Shown one piece after another: positions 13,001-21,281 of a DNA stretch of 64,000 nt. Within the stretch, counting starts at the first letter, position 1. Each line of letters starts with the position of its first letter. Source of the DNA: Tridacna crocea. Taxonomy: Eukaryota > Mollusca > Bivalvia > Cardiida > Cardiidae. Position numbers and translations under genes: made by a program. The stretch covers positions 23,627,235 through 23,691,234 of the forward strand of contig OX031069.1 of NCBI GenBank assembly GCA_943736015.1, given 5' to 3'. Below the pieces are notes generated by a model. It did not search any database. It was not told the origin of the DNA and saw only the letters and a program-made list of their open reading frames with translations.

Positions 13001-16000
13001 AAGCGCGCTAATAAGTAATATTAGGATTTTTTTTTTTTAATTTCAAAAATGTTTGTGACAACAAAAAGTTGTGAGAGGCAATTTGGTCATCCATTCTCAT
13101 CGTAGACACCCAAAGCACTCAGACGTATTGATATTGTAATACTCTATATTTAGTTATCATAGAAAGTAGATCTTTTTAAATCAGTTTTCGCAAAGTAAGC
13201 ACTTATCTTGGGGATACACATTTTGAGTTTTCCCAAAGCATTTAGGTAGTACTGTACTGATGGGAGCTGTGTATTACATTTTACGGACAAACAAATAATG
13301 ACTATATTCACAATTATTCCATAGGGAATAGATAAAATATATTTTCATGTTAACCCTTATTCAATATTTCAGCCAGAGGTATTTTCAAGAAGAAACTCGA
13401 AACTTCCACTGCTACTACATTTTAACAACCCATCAAGACAGTCTGTCGTGCTGGACTGTTAAAATGTAGTAGCAGTGAAAGTTTAGAGATTTTTTTTTTT
13501 TGAAAAAGGCCTCTGGCCAAAATAGTGAATAAGAGTTAACATGAAAATATGTTAAATAGTAAATAGTTTATCTAGCAGCCACTGTTGTATTGCCAGTTTT
13601 AAAATTTGATTTGGGAAGGGAAGAAAACACTGTGGGAAAAGGAGAAAATGCTGGTTACCAGCATTTTCTCCTTTTCTCACAATGTTTTCAAAAGGCTTTT
13701 ACCTCAGGGTCATCAAAACTTCATTGTGTGGGAAAGGGTTAAGCCTGTTTTGATAAGGTAACTGTTGTGAATTTCAGGTATTTGCCCCCAGAATGTTTTA
13801 TGGTTGGGAAAAATCCACCCAAGATATCTTCCAAAGTGGATGTATGGTCTGTAGGAGTTATATTTTACCAATGTTTATATGGCAAAAAGGTGAGCATACA
13901 ATAACTTGTATCAGTAAGGGCTTAATAGCTAGGCTTAGGTTTGGTTTGTCTATTTCCTTAACTCTGTACCAAAACAACAATTTTTTGACTGAACCAAATT
14001 CAAAGCATCTGCAGCCCAAAAATAACATCCTGGTAATATGATGATTTCTGACTTTGATGGAGTAGAATATATTACGGGAAAAGGAGAAAATGCTGGTAAC
14101 CAGCATTTTCTCCTTTTTCCACAATATTTTCAAAAGGCTTCTGTCTCAGGGTTGATAAAACTCTGGATTGTGTGGTTAAGAGTTAAGCCTTGGTCAGTAT
14201 TCACCAACCTTTCTTAAGAACGTTTTTGGTCTTATTCTCCAGGAGTTTCTAAATTTGAAAATAACATAACTTATGATTGCCTCAACTAAATGGTTATGAT
14301 TAGGGATGGCAACAGTTAGTAAATTTGCTAACAGGTTAACCGTTCAATCTTTCGATCGGTTAACCAGTTAACCGAATGACCATGTAAAACATTTAAGATG
14401 AAGGTACCTGCTCGTTATGTCAACATTGACAACCGGTGTGTGAGTAATGCATTCGCGTGATTTTTACTATTTCTGTACTTTAGCGCAAAAGACGGCCAAT
14501 CTATCTACGAGCTCTCACCCTCTCAGCAATAAAATCATTTTTCCACAATGTTTTCTATAGAGGACTAGAAATTATCAGGCCATTTCAGTGTTTCCACTAC
14601 GCAAATTATTGCGTAAATCACATAATAGAACTGAAATTCACGTAGAAAAAAGTTTGGTTTCACGTGAGACCTTACATTGGAAAGAAAAAAAAAAAACATT
14701 ATCTGCTTAACTTATGTAAAATACCAGGATTTGAAGTTACTTGCTACCCATTTTGATAAATTATTGTCAAATCAGGCGGAAATGCCTATCCATAAATTAA
14801 ATCACATGAAAAAATGCTCGATGCAAGAAACACGGAAACCCATGACCGAACAAAATGTTCCTTTCGACATTGTCCGATCAGAGTCACTTCAGATTGTCTT
14901 TTCAGCTTTTTAATGGTTTTAAGCAGCAAATTTCCATAGTATGGTATGGTATATTGGGGTTTAACGCCACTTTAACCGCTAAGGTCATATCATGGCGGTC
15001 GGTGACGCACATGTGTTTCCTGGCTTTCTCACACCGGTACTAACTCAACTTTCTTTCCAAAGCCACCGACTACTTTTCTCACATGCCTCAGCAGAGGTGA
15101 GAGGCGAAAAAGTAAATTTCCATAGCTATATTAATAACAGACTTTAGTGCTGCATCGAAAGAAAAAACTAGTGGGATCACTGCTATTTACAACTTCAAAA
15201 AATCTACAAACAGAATCATACATATAATGGTGTGGTTATTGATCGTCAAACGAAGCGGTTATCGCTAAGTGATCGGGTGTTAGCCCAAACGACAGGTTTA
15301 AATTTAAGACGCTCCCAAATTCAAAGCCTCTGCACCATACTATGATTTTCGAAGATACTTATCGAAGTGATAATGAACGAACGAAGAGAAACCGCTATGC
15401 CTGCTTGAACACAGATTGGTTGACTTTATAAATTTCAATCCCTCTTACGCTTATTGGTCAATCCATGCATATATTTGAATAGGGGCGGGTACTTAATGAA
15501 ATAATCCAAGCAAATCAATTACGATAAGCCAGTGCCTTTGATCCAAATTGGACCCGTGTTTGATTGTTTATTATCGGAGACTGGGGACTAATTAGCGAAT
15601 TAACAATGTTTAATATTGCACAGACATGTCAAACTGTATATCACACCTTCGCCGCGTCTTGGCGACATTGGATGTGCGTATGATGCAGTTTTGATTGTCA
15701 GAACCGACAAAGTTAACTTGGTATTTTTTTTTATAATGATTTTTTTGGTAAACTTTTGATAATATATATAGGCCTATATTTGTTTCTGGTTAACGGGTTA
15801 CCAACTTCCTAACCGGTTAATCGATCATTCGATCGGTTAACCGATTAACCGTTGCCATCCCTAGTTATGATTTAGCCAATCAGATGTTGTGTTACTTAAA
15901 AATCTAGGAAATCTTGGAGAATAAGACCAAGAACATTCTTAGGAATGCATGGTGAATATGGACCCTGGAATCTTTCAATGTTTAAAATTGAAAGGTTTTT

Positions 16001-19000
16001 GTCTGGAAATTTTGATAATAATTAATAGAGGTACTATGTGTTTTTTGGGTTGGATTGAGCATTCTGAGGAACAGTATTTTTTTTTTTCACTCAGAAAATA
16101 TTGAAAAAGTGGAAGTTATATTTGATCAATGTTTAGGAGTTCCCTTCCTTATCTAGAAATGCCGCAGACCCTAAACGTTTTATGCTGAATTGTCCGCTGT
16201 GATTTAGGTATATAGTCTATGTAAAAAGTTCCTAGGAAAAAATAAATAAATCCCTACCTACAGCATCTCTGATAAACCATAAACACGGGGTTCTTTTTTT
16301 TTTTTTTTGGTTAGGCCTTAGTTTGAAGAGCTGCTGCCAGGCTGTTATGTCATGCCACCAGAACATGGAGTTATGCATTTGATTAGTTGAGCCATGCCTT
16401 GGCAGAATGGGCTTAAGTGCATCTCTGCAATTGCAACTATGTTATATCCAGCAAATTATCAGATGAATATGGATTCATAAAATCAATTTTTGTCTAATAA
16501 TCAGCTAAATTGTGAAGTAAAATGGTCCTTTGACATACAGAAAACTTACACATAGTAAAAAGTTTACAACTTGTGTCAGCCTGTGTAGACAGCAATGGCT
16601 GACTTTGGTTTAACTCATTACCAAATGGCAATGTGTTAGGCTTGTTCAAATCGAAAGCATTTGTAGACGACAAAATAAAAATGACTGAAAACTTGAAATT
16701 TGTTATTTGAAGGGTAGAAAACGTTGTGGGAAAAGGAGAAAATGCTGGTTACCAGCATTTTCTCCTTTTCCCACAATGTTTTCTAAAGGCTTCTTTCTCG
16801 GGGTCGTCAAAATTAGGGATTGTGTGGTAATGGGTTAACTCTTATCAAAACGACATGAATTCAGAAAGGTCAGATTTGAAAGGATTTGCAGACAACAAAT
16901 TAAATGTAGCTGAAATGATGATTTTTGTTGTGGATGGGGAAGAAACATTATGGGAAAAGGAGGAAATGCTGGTGACAGGCATTTTCTCCTTTTCCCACAA
17001 TGTTTTCAAAAGCCTTCTCCAACAGGGGCAATAAAACTCTGGATTGTGTGGTAAAAGGTTAATCTTTTTGTAGATGGTTAAACCACCTTTATACAGGGCA
17101 CAGCCCAATGGTATGTTTCAGTGATTATAGTTTTACCTTACTTATGTTTCAGCCGTTTGGTCACAACTTATCACAGGCGGCCATTTTGGAAGAAAATACT
17201 ATTTTAAATGCAAAAGAGGTTGAATTCCCCTCCAAACCTATTGTGTCACCAGAAGCAAAGGTTAGAATTTTTGTGTGTCTATTTATTTAAACCTTTACTG
17301 TCTTACTGTATAGGCTGTCTTTTTTAGATGTATTGCAAAATGATAAAAAAGTACTCATAGGGCAAACAATTTAAGGAAAGAGATTTTTTTATAGCCCCGC
17401 AAAATTAATGTTTTCTGGGGTACACTGGAATCAGCCTGTCTGTCTGTGTGTCCGTCTGTCTGTTCGTGAGTCCATCCGTGTTCAAAATACTGGTGATTTT
17501 GTGTCACGAACATACCTACAGCTTTCCTTCAGTTGTATTGAAACTATGCACATATACTGATCATATATTGAAGATTTGCAAGACCCAGTTTTCAAGTGAC
17601 AACTCTACGTAGTTGAGGAATTATCTCCCCTTGAACTTGACACTTTTTTCTGTCAAGTTATGGCGGGGGTATTAAGTCACATTCAGTGATGGCTGTAGTT
17701 TTCTCTCCAGAAGTGTGAGACAGAGAGAAAAGGGGCAAATGTTCATTACAGCCAGTTGCTCAGTTTTCCACATTGTTGTTAGAAGCAATTGTCTTAACCC
17801 TTTACCAAACAATCCCAGGTTTTCAAGGCCCTGGGAAAGGAAACTTTTGAAAACGTGGTGGGAAAAGGGAGAAAATGATTGCATTTTCTCCATTACCCAC
17901 ATTGTTTTCTTCTCTATAAGAGAACTAAAGCATATTTGTACCAATTTTAAATTTGTTTTCTGCAGATGCTCTCTGTTTGGAAGAATCTAAAACATGTTAC
18001 CTGTGAAAGGGTTAATTCTTTCATTACTGAATGAATAAATTCATTTTCTCATAGGCCACAAATAAAGTTCTCTTACAAAATTGAGAGAAAGTTCTGCTGT
18101 ACAATAAAGCAATGGACAGTGTAGATGGATATAAAACTGCATATTTCATGCAGTCCGATATTGCTCTTCACTGTACACTAAAACTACAGGTGTTGTCTGT
18201 TGTATGGAAAGAGAGTTAAAGGGGCGTTTAAAGAAGTTATTTGTGAAGTATTGGGTTTACGGAAGCTTTCTTTTCTATCCTACTCTTAAAGCCAAATTCC
18301 ATGTGAGAAACATCGAGTTAGGCTGTCTGCAATTGCCTTCGACTTAGACTTGTCTTTACAAATGAACAAATGCTTAGAAGACATATAGGGACCAGACGGG
18401 AATAGAACCTTGAACGCACAGACATAACCAAAGCTTGAGATAATTCTCCATTTATTGATGACAGCTGTATTAAGTCCGTTTTTGGACAAATGGGATTCAT
18501 GGCTCAATGGCCAATCTAGGTCGAGCCCCCATCTTACGAACAATGTGCGTAACAGAAGAAACAAATGCGTAGCACAAATATAGGGATTGGACAGCATTTG
18601 AAACTAGAGCACTTAGACGAAAGGCCAACATCATAACCACTGAGTTAAAGAGAATTCTCCCTAACTCAGTTGTTAGATTACTGTATTTAACCCGTAATGA
18701 AGCCATGCATGAAGGAGTGGTCTCCCGTAACACTTGTTTAAAACTTGGTTATCTGGTCTGAAAACCCACAGCATTTGTACCTATGAGATATCAATGACAT
18801 GAAAAGTGTCTTATCTGAATTTGATTTAAATGATTGTGTTTCCAGAATTTTATTCGAAGATGTTTACAGTATAAAAAAGAATTTCGGCCAGATGTCATAC
18901 TGTTAGCCACAGACGATTACCTGAAACCAGCATCCTTAAAGTCAAAAGTAGGGTAAGTGTCCTTCATATTGTCAGAGTACTTATTGCAGTGGCAGCTGCT

Positions 19001-20774
19001 TCTGGTCCAGTATAGGTCAGCACGCTGCACAAATTATCCACTCCCTTCATTGTCTGTCATTGTCTGTCATGCGGAGATACTCGAGCAAAGATTGGGCCTG
19101 AAATTACGAGATCTGGGTCTGTGTCTGTGTTTGCACATACTGTTAATTTTCATTTCCGATAAGGCTTGCAACACGCGAAAAGGGACATTCGGACATTTTC
19201 GTAATGGGTTGTCTCGGGTCAGGCTGACCCGAGGTGCCACTTTACGACTTTAATAGATTTTGTACTACAGTAGACTTGAGCAAAGCAGAAAATTACATAA
19301 AAATGGTCGCTTTGGATTAGCCTAGGCGGACAGTGTAGGCTGACCCGAGATGACACTTTACGCAGATGTCTGAATGCCCCTTTTCACATGTTGCATGCCA
19401 TATGTGGAATGCTATAATTAGCCCAGGAAGACTTCAAATAGAAAAAAAGCAAGGTACTAGATGAAAGAAGGGAGTCAGTACGTTATACAAAGAAAAGTAT
19501 GGCAAGAAGTCACCTGTTTGTGACCCCACTGATACCTGTCTCCTGCTTTTGTTTTGCAGGCCTCCTTTTGAAAAAATTGTGACAAAAAGAGAAATTGCTT
19601 ATGATATCTGTTTTCTCCAACTGAAAAAGAAGTTTTAAAAAATTTGAAGCTTTATCATGTGGGCTGAAACAAGTTGGGCCATTTATTCGGGTTACAAGCA
19701 TTTTCTGCTTTTCTCACAATATTTTCAAATCCAGCTTATTTAGGCTTATACAAAAAAGAGTTAAAGAGTAAAGTATGAAAGATGCAGCAGGAATGCATGT
19801 TTAGGTGCATCTACTACCTTAATTTCATAAAAACACTATTTAACGTAGTGGACCCGTAATGGAAAACGTTTATTTATCGCTATATTATTATCCTACAAAA
19901 TTTGCTAAGATTAAATGTCATCAGAGTATTATTGTACTACTTTCACTGAGTCACTTTTTCTTTTTTGTCCTTCCTGGATTTATCATTTATAAATCTAAAA
20001 CTACTATGTTCTCATTACAAAAGAAATATGATTATTACCCCCCCCCCCACCCCCCCTTTCTGGAAACAAACAAAAGTATCAACAAATAATTTCAAGATAG
20101 ACTTCAAAGGAATTTCTGGTCGGTTAAAAATGTCCAAAAGTATTACATCTGTATTAATGTGTCTTTATCAACTGTCAAGAAATTTTATGCCATGTTGCAC
20201 TAGAAGTATTACCTTTATTTTGTCCTCTGCAAATGCTTTCAATTTCGACAAACCTAAAATTTTGTCCTTTGGTAATGAGTTAACTCTTTACCACACAATG
20301 CCAACTTCTAATGACCTTAGGAAGAAGTTTTTTGAAAATATTGTGGAAAAAGGAAAAAATGCTGGTAACCAGCATTTTCTCCTTTTTCCACAATGTTTTC
20401 TACTTAGTCAAAGGAAAGTTTCATCACTTGAACCACATTGAAATTTTTGTCTGCAAATGCTTTCAATTTGGATGGGTCTAACATTTGGTTTGTGGTAAAA
20501 AGTTAAAAAGCACTAAACAATAAACATGCAGTTGTAAATATTGTGGAAAAAGGAGAAATCATTTCTAACAGCAATCTATTTTTGATAGTTAACTGCAAGT
20601 ACCTATACTTTTCGTGAATTTACAGCTGCCTGATTCTATCATTTCAGGCATAACATGAATGTGAATGAGACAAGCCTGAACCCTGGTCAAAGACCGCAAA
20701 CAGTTAACAACAGTACTAGCGGATCTAACCCATCACCCTCTCCAAGTTTTTCATTCGGAGAGAAGTTGACGTAG
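967..20774 (+). CDS. TLK: Tousled-like serine/threonine kinase, 17 exons, 5' end outside window
   Basis: Joined exons 967-1044, 1600-1686, 2679-2771, 3662-3772, 5004-5140, 6545-6676, 7407-7571, 8033-8114, 8771-8862, 9412-9501, 10475-10644, 11649-11684, 12518-12653, 13778-13889, 17153-17260, 18846-18952 and 20648-20774 give 620 residues in one frame; all introns are GT-AG. Residues ~75-265 are charged and coiled-coil-like, including the TLK-specific [17 protein letters not shown]. The kinase domain is ~276-555: glycine loop GKGGFSEV (286-293), ATP lysine K308 in [17 protein letters not shown] with D409, DFG with D442, then GAGTYWYLPPECF. TLKs are nuclear kinases that phosphorylate the histone chaperone ASF1 and act in replication-coupled chromatin assembly. 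The seen protein is shorter than vertebrate TLK1/2, so N-terminal exons are missing. The introns are filled with hairpin elements. Identity is near certain; the first two exons are least sure. Confidence 0.5.
1110..1375 (-). mobile_element. Hairpin MITE A with triplicated stem arm
   Basis: The unit GGGAAAAGGAGAAAATGCT occurs three times in a row (about 1210-1277) before a single right arm. Confidence 0.5.
1600..1686 (+). CDS. TLK: TLK exon b (N-terminal, Ser-rich)
   Basis: Acceptor TTGTTTCAG, donor GTAAGC. 29 residues starting [10 protein letters not shown], phase 0/0. A second acceptor (CCCCACAG at 1621-1623 in the same frame) would remove eight residues, so alternative splicing is possible. 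Confidence 0.5.
2050..2640. other. TLK intron, nothing recognised
   Basis: AT-rich intronic sequence without a repeat or frame I can name. A short relic at 1840-1900 resembles the small GATCAGACTGCA palindrome family seen at 34.4 and 38.8 kb. Confidence 0.5.
2679..2771 (+). CDS. TLK: TLK exon c (start of coiled coil)
   Basis: 31 residues, [10 protein letters not shown] to KIEDLVR, phase 0/0, donor GTAAGG. The end matches the vertebrate TLK segment KIEDLLR that opens the coiled coil. Confidence 0.5.
3090..3331 (-). mobile_element. Hairpin MITE A, full length
   Basis: TTAA at both ends (3090-3093, 3328-3331). Core preceded by an A-tract and carrying a small insertion in the left stem. Confidence 0.5.
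3662..3772 (+). CDS. TLK: TLK exon d (coiled coil)
   Basis: 37 residues with [20 protein letters not shown] and a heptad-like leucine pattern. Vertebrate TLK has NCDLRRQIDEQQKMLEKYK here. Phase 0/0, donor GTAAGC. Confidence 0.5.
3870..3950 (+). mobile_element. Hairpin MITE relic
   Basis: Only the right half of the core and the start of the long arm are readable. Confidence 0.5.
3951..4245 (-). mobile_element. Hairpin MITE A, diverged, plus extra long-arm piece
   Basis: A full long-arm-core-short-arm copy is followed at ~4180-4245 by a second long-arm fragment in the opposite order. Confidence 0.5.
4726..4956 (-). mobile_element. Hairpin MITE A, full length
   Basis: TTAA 4726-4729 and 4953-4956; clean 65-nt core with central T. 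Ends 47 bases before TLK exon e. Confidence 0.5.
5004..5140 (+). CDS. TLK: TLK exon e
   Basis: 45 residues plus two bases. Contains [18 protein letters not shown] and [12 protein letters not shown], matching the conserved RLRLGHFTTVRHGASF block of TLKs. Donor GTAAGT, phase 2. Confidence 0.5.
5257..5485 (-). mobile_element. Hairpin MITE A, full length
   Basis: Ends CCCTTTCCCA / TGGGAAAGGG, the TIR type otherwise seen in subfamily B, but with an A-type core tip: a hybrid. Closely similar to the copy at 32993. Confidence 0.5.
5650..6265. other. TLK intron, nothing recognised
   Basis: No splice-bounded frame and no repeat that I can match to others in the window. Confidence 0.5.
6269..6486 (+). 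mobile_element. Hairpin MITE A, old copy
   Basis: TTAA at both ends but many substitutions in arms and core. Confidence 0.5.
6545..6676 (+). CDS. TLK: TLK exon f
   Basis: Completes a Lys codon, then [19 protein letters not shown] and KRKPPSN, matching vertebrate QQERINSQREEIERQRK and KRKPP. Ends with a short polar linker ([13 protein letters not shown]), phase 2, donor GTAAGT. Confidence 0.5.
6680..7110. other. TLK intron, one small relic
   Basis: Holds a relic of the GATCAGACTGCA palindrome family (~6750-6840) and nothing else recognised. Confidence 0.5.
7116..7343 (-). mobile_element. Hairpin MITE A, full length
   Basis: TTAA ends at 7116 and 7340; clean core with central T; A-tract in the long arm. 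Confidence 0.5.
7407..7571 (+). CDS. TLK: TLK exon g (last coiled coil)
   Basis: 54 residues from [17 protein letters not shown] through [20 protein letters not shown], one of the most conserved stretches of the family. A hairpin element begins about four bases after the donor. Confidence 0.5.
7576..7768 (+). mobile_element. Hairpin MITE A, left core half deleted
   Basis: Starts only ~4 bases after the exon g donor, so the element lies against the 5' splice site. Short arm and long arm present, left stem lost. Confidence 0.5.
7770..7956 (+). mobile_element. Hairpin MITE A, partial
   Basis: Right core half plus long arm, ending near GGTAATGAGTTGA. Confidence 0.5.
8033..8114 (+). CDS. TLK: TLK exon h (kinase glycine loop)
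   Basis: [20 protein letters not shown] followed by GFSEVHK: the start of the kinase domain and its glycine-rich loop. Phase 1 in (completes Arg), phase 0 out, donor GTAAGT. Confidence 0.5.
8270..8358 (+). mobile_element. Hairpin MITE A, long-arm fragment
   Basis: Only the distal long arm with TTAA at 8355-8358. Confidence 0.5.
8386..8747 (-). mobile_element. Two fused hairpin MITE A copies
   Basis: One diverged complete copy (8386-~8612) runs directly into a second core and short arm ending in TTAA (8744-8747). Exon i follows 23 bases later. Confidence 0.5.
8771..8862 (+). CDS. TLK: TLK exon i (ATP-binding lysine)
   Basis: [20 protein letters not shown] and [12 protein letters not shown]308 in VGCK is the VAIK-type lysine; vertebrate TLK has VAVKIHQLN. 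Phase 2 out. Confidence 0.5.
9023..9264 (-). mobile_element. Hairpin MITE A, diverged
   Basis: TTAA start; core tip altered to GCTGCTTGCCAGT; T-tract in the long arm. Confidence 0.5.
9412..9501 (+). CDS. TLK: TLK exon j (alpha-C helix)
   Basis: [20 protein letters not shown] then [10 protein letters not shown], matching vertebrate [20 protein letters not shown]. The Glu in REY is the likely alpha-C partner of K308. Confidence 0.5.
9830..10055 (-). mobile_element. Hairpin MITE C, full length
   Basis: TTAA 9830-9833 and 10052-10055. Arms differ from A/B (CCCCATAAGGCATTTC). The core stem GGTGGAATTGCTC pairs with GAGCAATTCCACC; relative to the copy at 60795 both stem sides carry the matching change. 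Confidence 0.5.
10213..10442 (-). mobile_element. Hairpin MITE A, near full length
   Basis: TTGA start, TTAA end (10439-10442), clean core with central T. Ends 32 bases before the exon k acceptor. Confidence 0.5.
10475..10644 (+). CDS. TLK: TLK exon k (catalytic loop)
   Basis: [20 protein letters not shown] through [27 protein letters not shown] is the TLK form of HRDLKxxN, with catalytic D409. Phase 1 out, donor GTAGGT. A hairpin element ends 32 bases before the acceptor. Confidence 0.5.
10800..11045 (-). mobile_element. Hairpin MITE A, diverged, with internal tandem duplication
   Basis: A ~42-bp block holding the left stem (beginning GCAAACATAGAATATATTG) is present twice (10881 and 10927). 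Confidence 0.5.
11101..11290 (+). repeat. Interspersed repeat G, copy 1
   Basis: Shares GGGGCATTCAGACA, AAAGTG, GATGACACTTTACG and TTAGATTTTGT with copies at 19162 and 47839. Palindromic tendency; origin not recognised. Confidence 0.5.
11375..11436 (-). mobile_element. Hairpin MITE end fragment
   Basis: TTAACTCTTTACCAAAC followed by a few arm bases only. Confidence 0.5.
11649..11684 (+). CDS. TLK: TLK micro-exon l (36 nt)
   Basis: Encodes [11 protein letters not shown] plus split codons, with acceptor after a poly-T tract and donor GTAAGT. It carries the Asn of the catalytic loop, so it cannot be skipped in an active kinase. Vertebrate TLK has NILLVNGTACGEIK here without the extra residues. 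Confidence 0.5.
11938..12055 (-). mobile_element. SINE fragment
   Basis: Contains AAGTAGTCAGTGGCTTGGAA and AGGAAACACATG, the reverse complement of the SINE body at 48795. Head and tail missing. Confidence 0.5.
12136..12362 (+). mobile_element. Hairpin MITE B, full length
   Basis: TTAA both ends; core tip GCTCATAATGAGC with compensating changes on both sides of the stem; CACTGTGGG pairs with CCCACAGTG. Confidence 0.5.
12518..12653 (+). CDS. TLK: TLK exon m (DFG and activation loop)
   Basis: [10 protein letters not shown] (lineage-variable) followed by [17 protein letters not shown] and [13 protein letters not shown]442 is the metal-binding DFG aspartate. Donor is the weak GTTGGT; the Trp codon is split. 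Confidence 0.5.
12793..12985 (+). mobile_element. Hairpin MITE A, 3' truncated
   Basis: Short arm and core are clear; the long arm fades after ~12970. Confidence 0.5.
13341..13549. repeat. Long imperfect palindrome, ~90-bp arms
   Basis: ATTTTCATGTTAAC at the left pairs with GTTAACATGAAAAT at the right, and CACTGCTACTACATTTTAAC with its complement near the centre. Probably a foldback element unrelated in sequence to the hairpin MITEs, though it too carries TTAACCCTTATTCA inside its ends. Confidence 0.5.
13599..13742 (-). mobile_element. Hairpin MITE A, long arm truncated
   Basis: Core and short arm intact, TTAA 13739-13742. Lies 35 bases before the TLK exon n acceptor. Confidence 0.5.
13778..13889 (+). 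CDS. TLK: TLK exon n
   Basis: [20 protein letters not shown] followed by [18 protein letters not shown]+1 loop, APE-equivalent PPE and the DxWSxG helix. Phase 0 out, donor GTGAGC. Confidence 0.5.
13958..14186 (-). mobile_element. Hairpin MITE A with inverted core
   Basis: Arms are in long-first order but the central base is A, as in + copies: one of three copies whose core seems flipped relative to its arms. Confidence 0.5.
14301..15863. mobile_element. hAT-like non-autonomous DNA transposon, 1563 bp
   Basis: Ends TAGGGATGGCAAC / GTTGCCATCCCTA, flanked by the exact 8-bp duplication GTTATGAT (14293-14300 and 15864-15871). Subterminal regions hold several GGTTAACCG-type repeats and GATCGGTTAACC. 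TIR sequence and 8-bp duplication fit hAT. No transposase frame is present; the interior holds a SINE piece and a hairpin-MITE scrap (~14535-14570). Confidence 0.5.
14935..15115 (-). mobile_element. SINE fragment inside the hAT-like element
   Basis: GTTTAACGCCACTTTAACCG to AGCAGAGGTGAGAGGCGAAA matches the SINE at 48795 without the tRNA-like head. Confidence 0.5.
16610..16838 (-). mobile_element. Hairpin MITE A, full length
   Basis: TTAA 16610-16613 and 16835-16838; clean core. Its right TTAA is also the left TTAA of the next copy. Confidence 0.5.
16835..17062 (-). mobile_element. Hairpin MITE A, full length, chained
   Basis: Shares TTAA 16835-16838 with its neighbour; core tip changed to GCTGGTGACAGGC. 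Ends TTAA 17059-17062. Confidence 0.5.
17153..17260 (+). CDS. TLK: TLK exon o
   Basis: [20 protein letters not shown] then [16 protein letters not shown], matching vertebrate PFGHNQSQQDILQENTIL. 36 codons, phase 0/0; donor GTTAGA is weak. The preceding intron (13890-17152) carries the hAT insertion. Confidence 0.5.
17392..17700 (+). mobile_element. Interspersed repeat J, copy 1
   Basis: GCAAAATTAATGTTTTCTGG, a GTCTGTCTGTGTGTCCGTC microsatellite, and TTAAGTCACATTCAGTGA. An inverted copy lies at 59808-60118. Pearl-like mollusc repeat by layout; class not certain. Confidence 0.5.
17794..18015 (+). mobile_element. Hairpin MITE, TTAA ends, short core
   Basis: TTAA 17794 and 18012. Core tip reduced to GAAAATGATTGCATTTTC. 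Confidence 0.5.
18110..18185. repeat. Small palindrome family E
   Basis: GGACAGTGTAGAT ... CTGCAT ... ATGCAG ... CACTGTAC. Related copies near 25240, 29845, 34421, 34701 and 38755. Confidence 0.5.
18240..18845. other. TLK intron, nothing recognised
   Basis: Two overlapping minus-strand frames here (60 and 103 codons) show no family motif and no splice context; I do not call them genes. Confidence 0.5.
18846..18952 (+). CDS. TLK: TLK exon p (end of kinase domain)
   Basis: [20 protein letters not shown] then [15 protein letters not shown], matching vertebrate FIRRCLAYRKEDRIDV. The Arg in FRPD is the conserved C-lobe arginine. Phase 2 out, donor GTAAGT. Confidence 0.5.
19162..19401. repeat. 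Interspersed repeat G, palindromic copy 2
   Basis: TTGCAACACGCGAAAAGGG at the left faces CCCCTTTTCACATGTTGCA at the right; GACCCGAG...CACTTTACG occurs twice. Confidence 0.5.
19566..19760. mobile_element. Hairpin MITE relics
   Basis: Two core scraps (19566-19615 and 19690-19735), the second ending TTCTCACAATATTTTC. Confidence 0.5.
20205..20282 (+). mobile_element. Hairpin MITE A, long-arm fragment
   Basis: GCAAATGCTTTCAATTTCG to GGTAATGAGTTAA; abuts the next copy at its TTAA. Confidence 0.5.
20280..20506 (+). mobile_element. Hairpin MITE A, full length
   Basis: TTAA 20280 and 20503; central A; stem GTGGAAAAAGG pairs with CCTTTTTCCAC apart from one base. Confidence 0.5.
20648..20774 (+). CDS. 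TLK: TLK terminal exon q with stop
   Basis: 41 residues of Ser/Asn/Pro-rich tail ([12 protein letters not shown] to FSFGEKLT), stop TAG at 20772-20774. Vertebrate TLKs also end in a Ser/Thr-rich tail. Confidence 0.5.
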
Positions 20775-20870
20775 TACTCACCCAAAACTTAGCCATTTTT
20801 GTTTTCCCTTTATTCCATAGACCTGCTCTTCTCTAATGGAAAAGTCCCAGGTTTTGGAAAGTAGGCTTGT

Positions 20871-21097
20871 TTAACCCTTTCCCAAACGTCAAATTTTAGA
20901 CTCTTCCAAACTGAAAGAGTTTGCAGACGACAATTTTAACGTTCATAAAATTGGCAGAAAATTATCCGAAGGGGCAGAGAACACTGTGGGAAAAGGAGAA
21001 ATTGCTCGTTACGAGCAATTTCTCCTTTTCCCACAGTGTTTTCAAAAGACTTGTACTGCAGACATGTAAAAACAAGGGTTTGTTTGGGAAAGGATTA
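20871..21097 (-). mobile_element. Hairpin MITE B, full length, in likely TLK 3' UTR
   Basis: TTAA both ends; tip GCTCGTTACGAGC; CACTGTGGG/CCCACAGTG stem. Starts 97 bases after the TLK stop. Confidence 0.5.
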
Positions 21098-21281
21098 AAA
21101 CACTAAGGAAAAAGGAGAAAATACTGGGAACTAGCATTTGCTCCTTTTTCCCCAAACAAGGTTTTTCTACCCTATCACAGAGAAACATGAATCATTTGAC
21201 CAATGTTTGATTTGATTCATTGTATGCAATGGTTTTAGTTTGGACAAGTCTTGTAAAAGTTTGTCATGTAGTAAAAGTGTT
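21094..21281 (+). mobile_element. Hairpin MITE, partial, chained
   Basis: Begins at the TTAA of the preceding B element; short arm missing, diverged core and long arm present. Confidence 0.5.

Larger units (their letters stand above)
14195..15966. repeat. Palindromic repeat F, split by a hAT-like element
   Basis: Halves at 14195-14300 and 15864-15966 match the intact copy at 29290-29488 (ATTCACCAACC ... GGTGAATATGGACCC). The insertion sits near the palindrome centre. Confidence 0.5.

Noticed and set aside
15200..15720. Transposase remnant inside the hAT-like element
   Set aside because: No frame above ~60 codons and no hAT dimerisation motif could be read.
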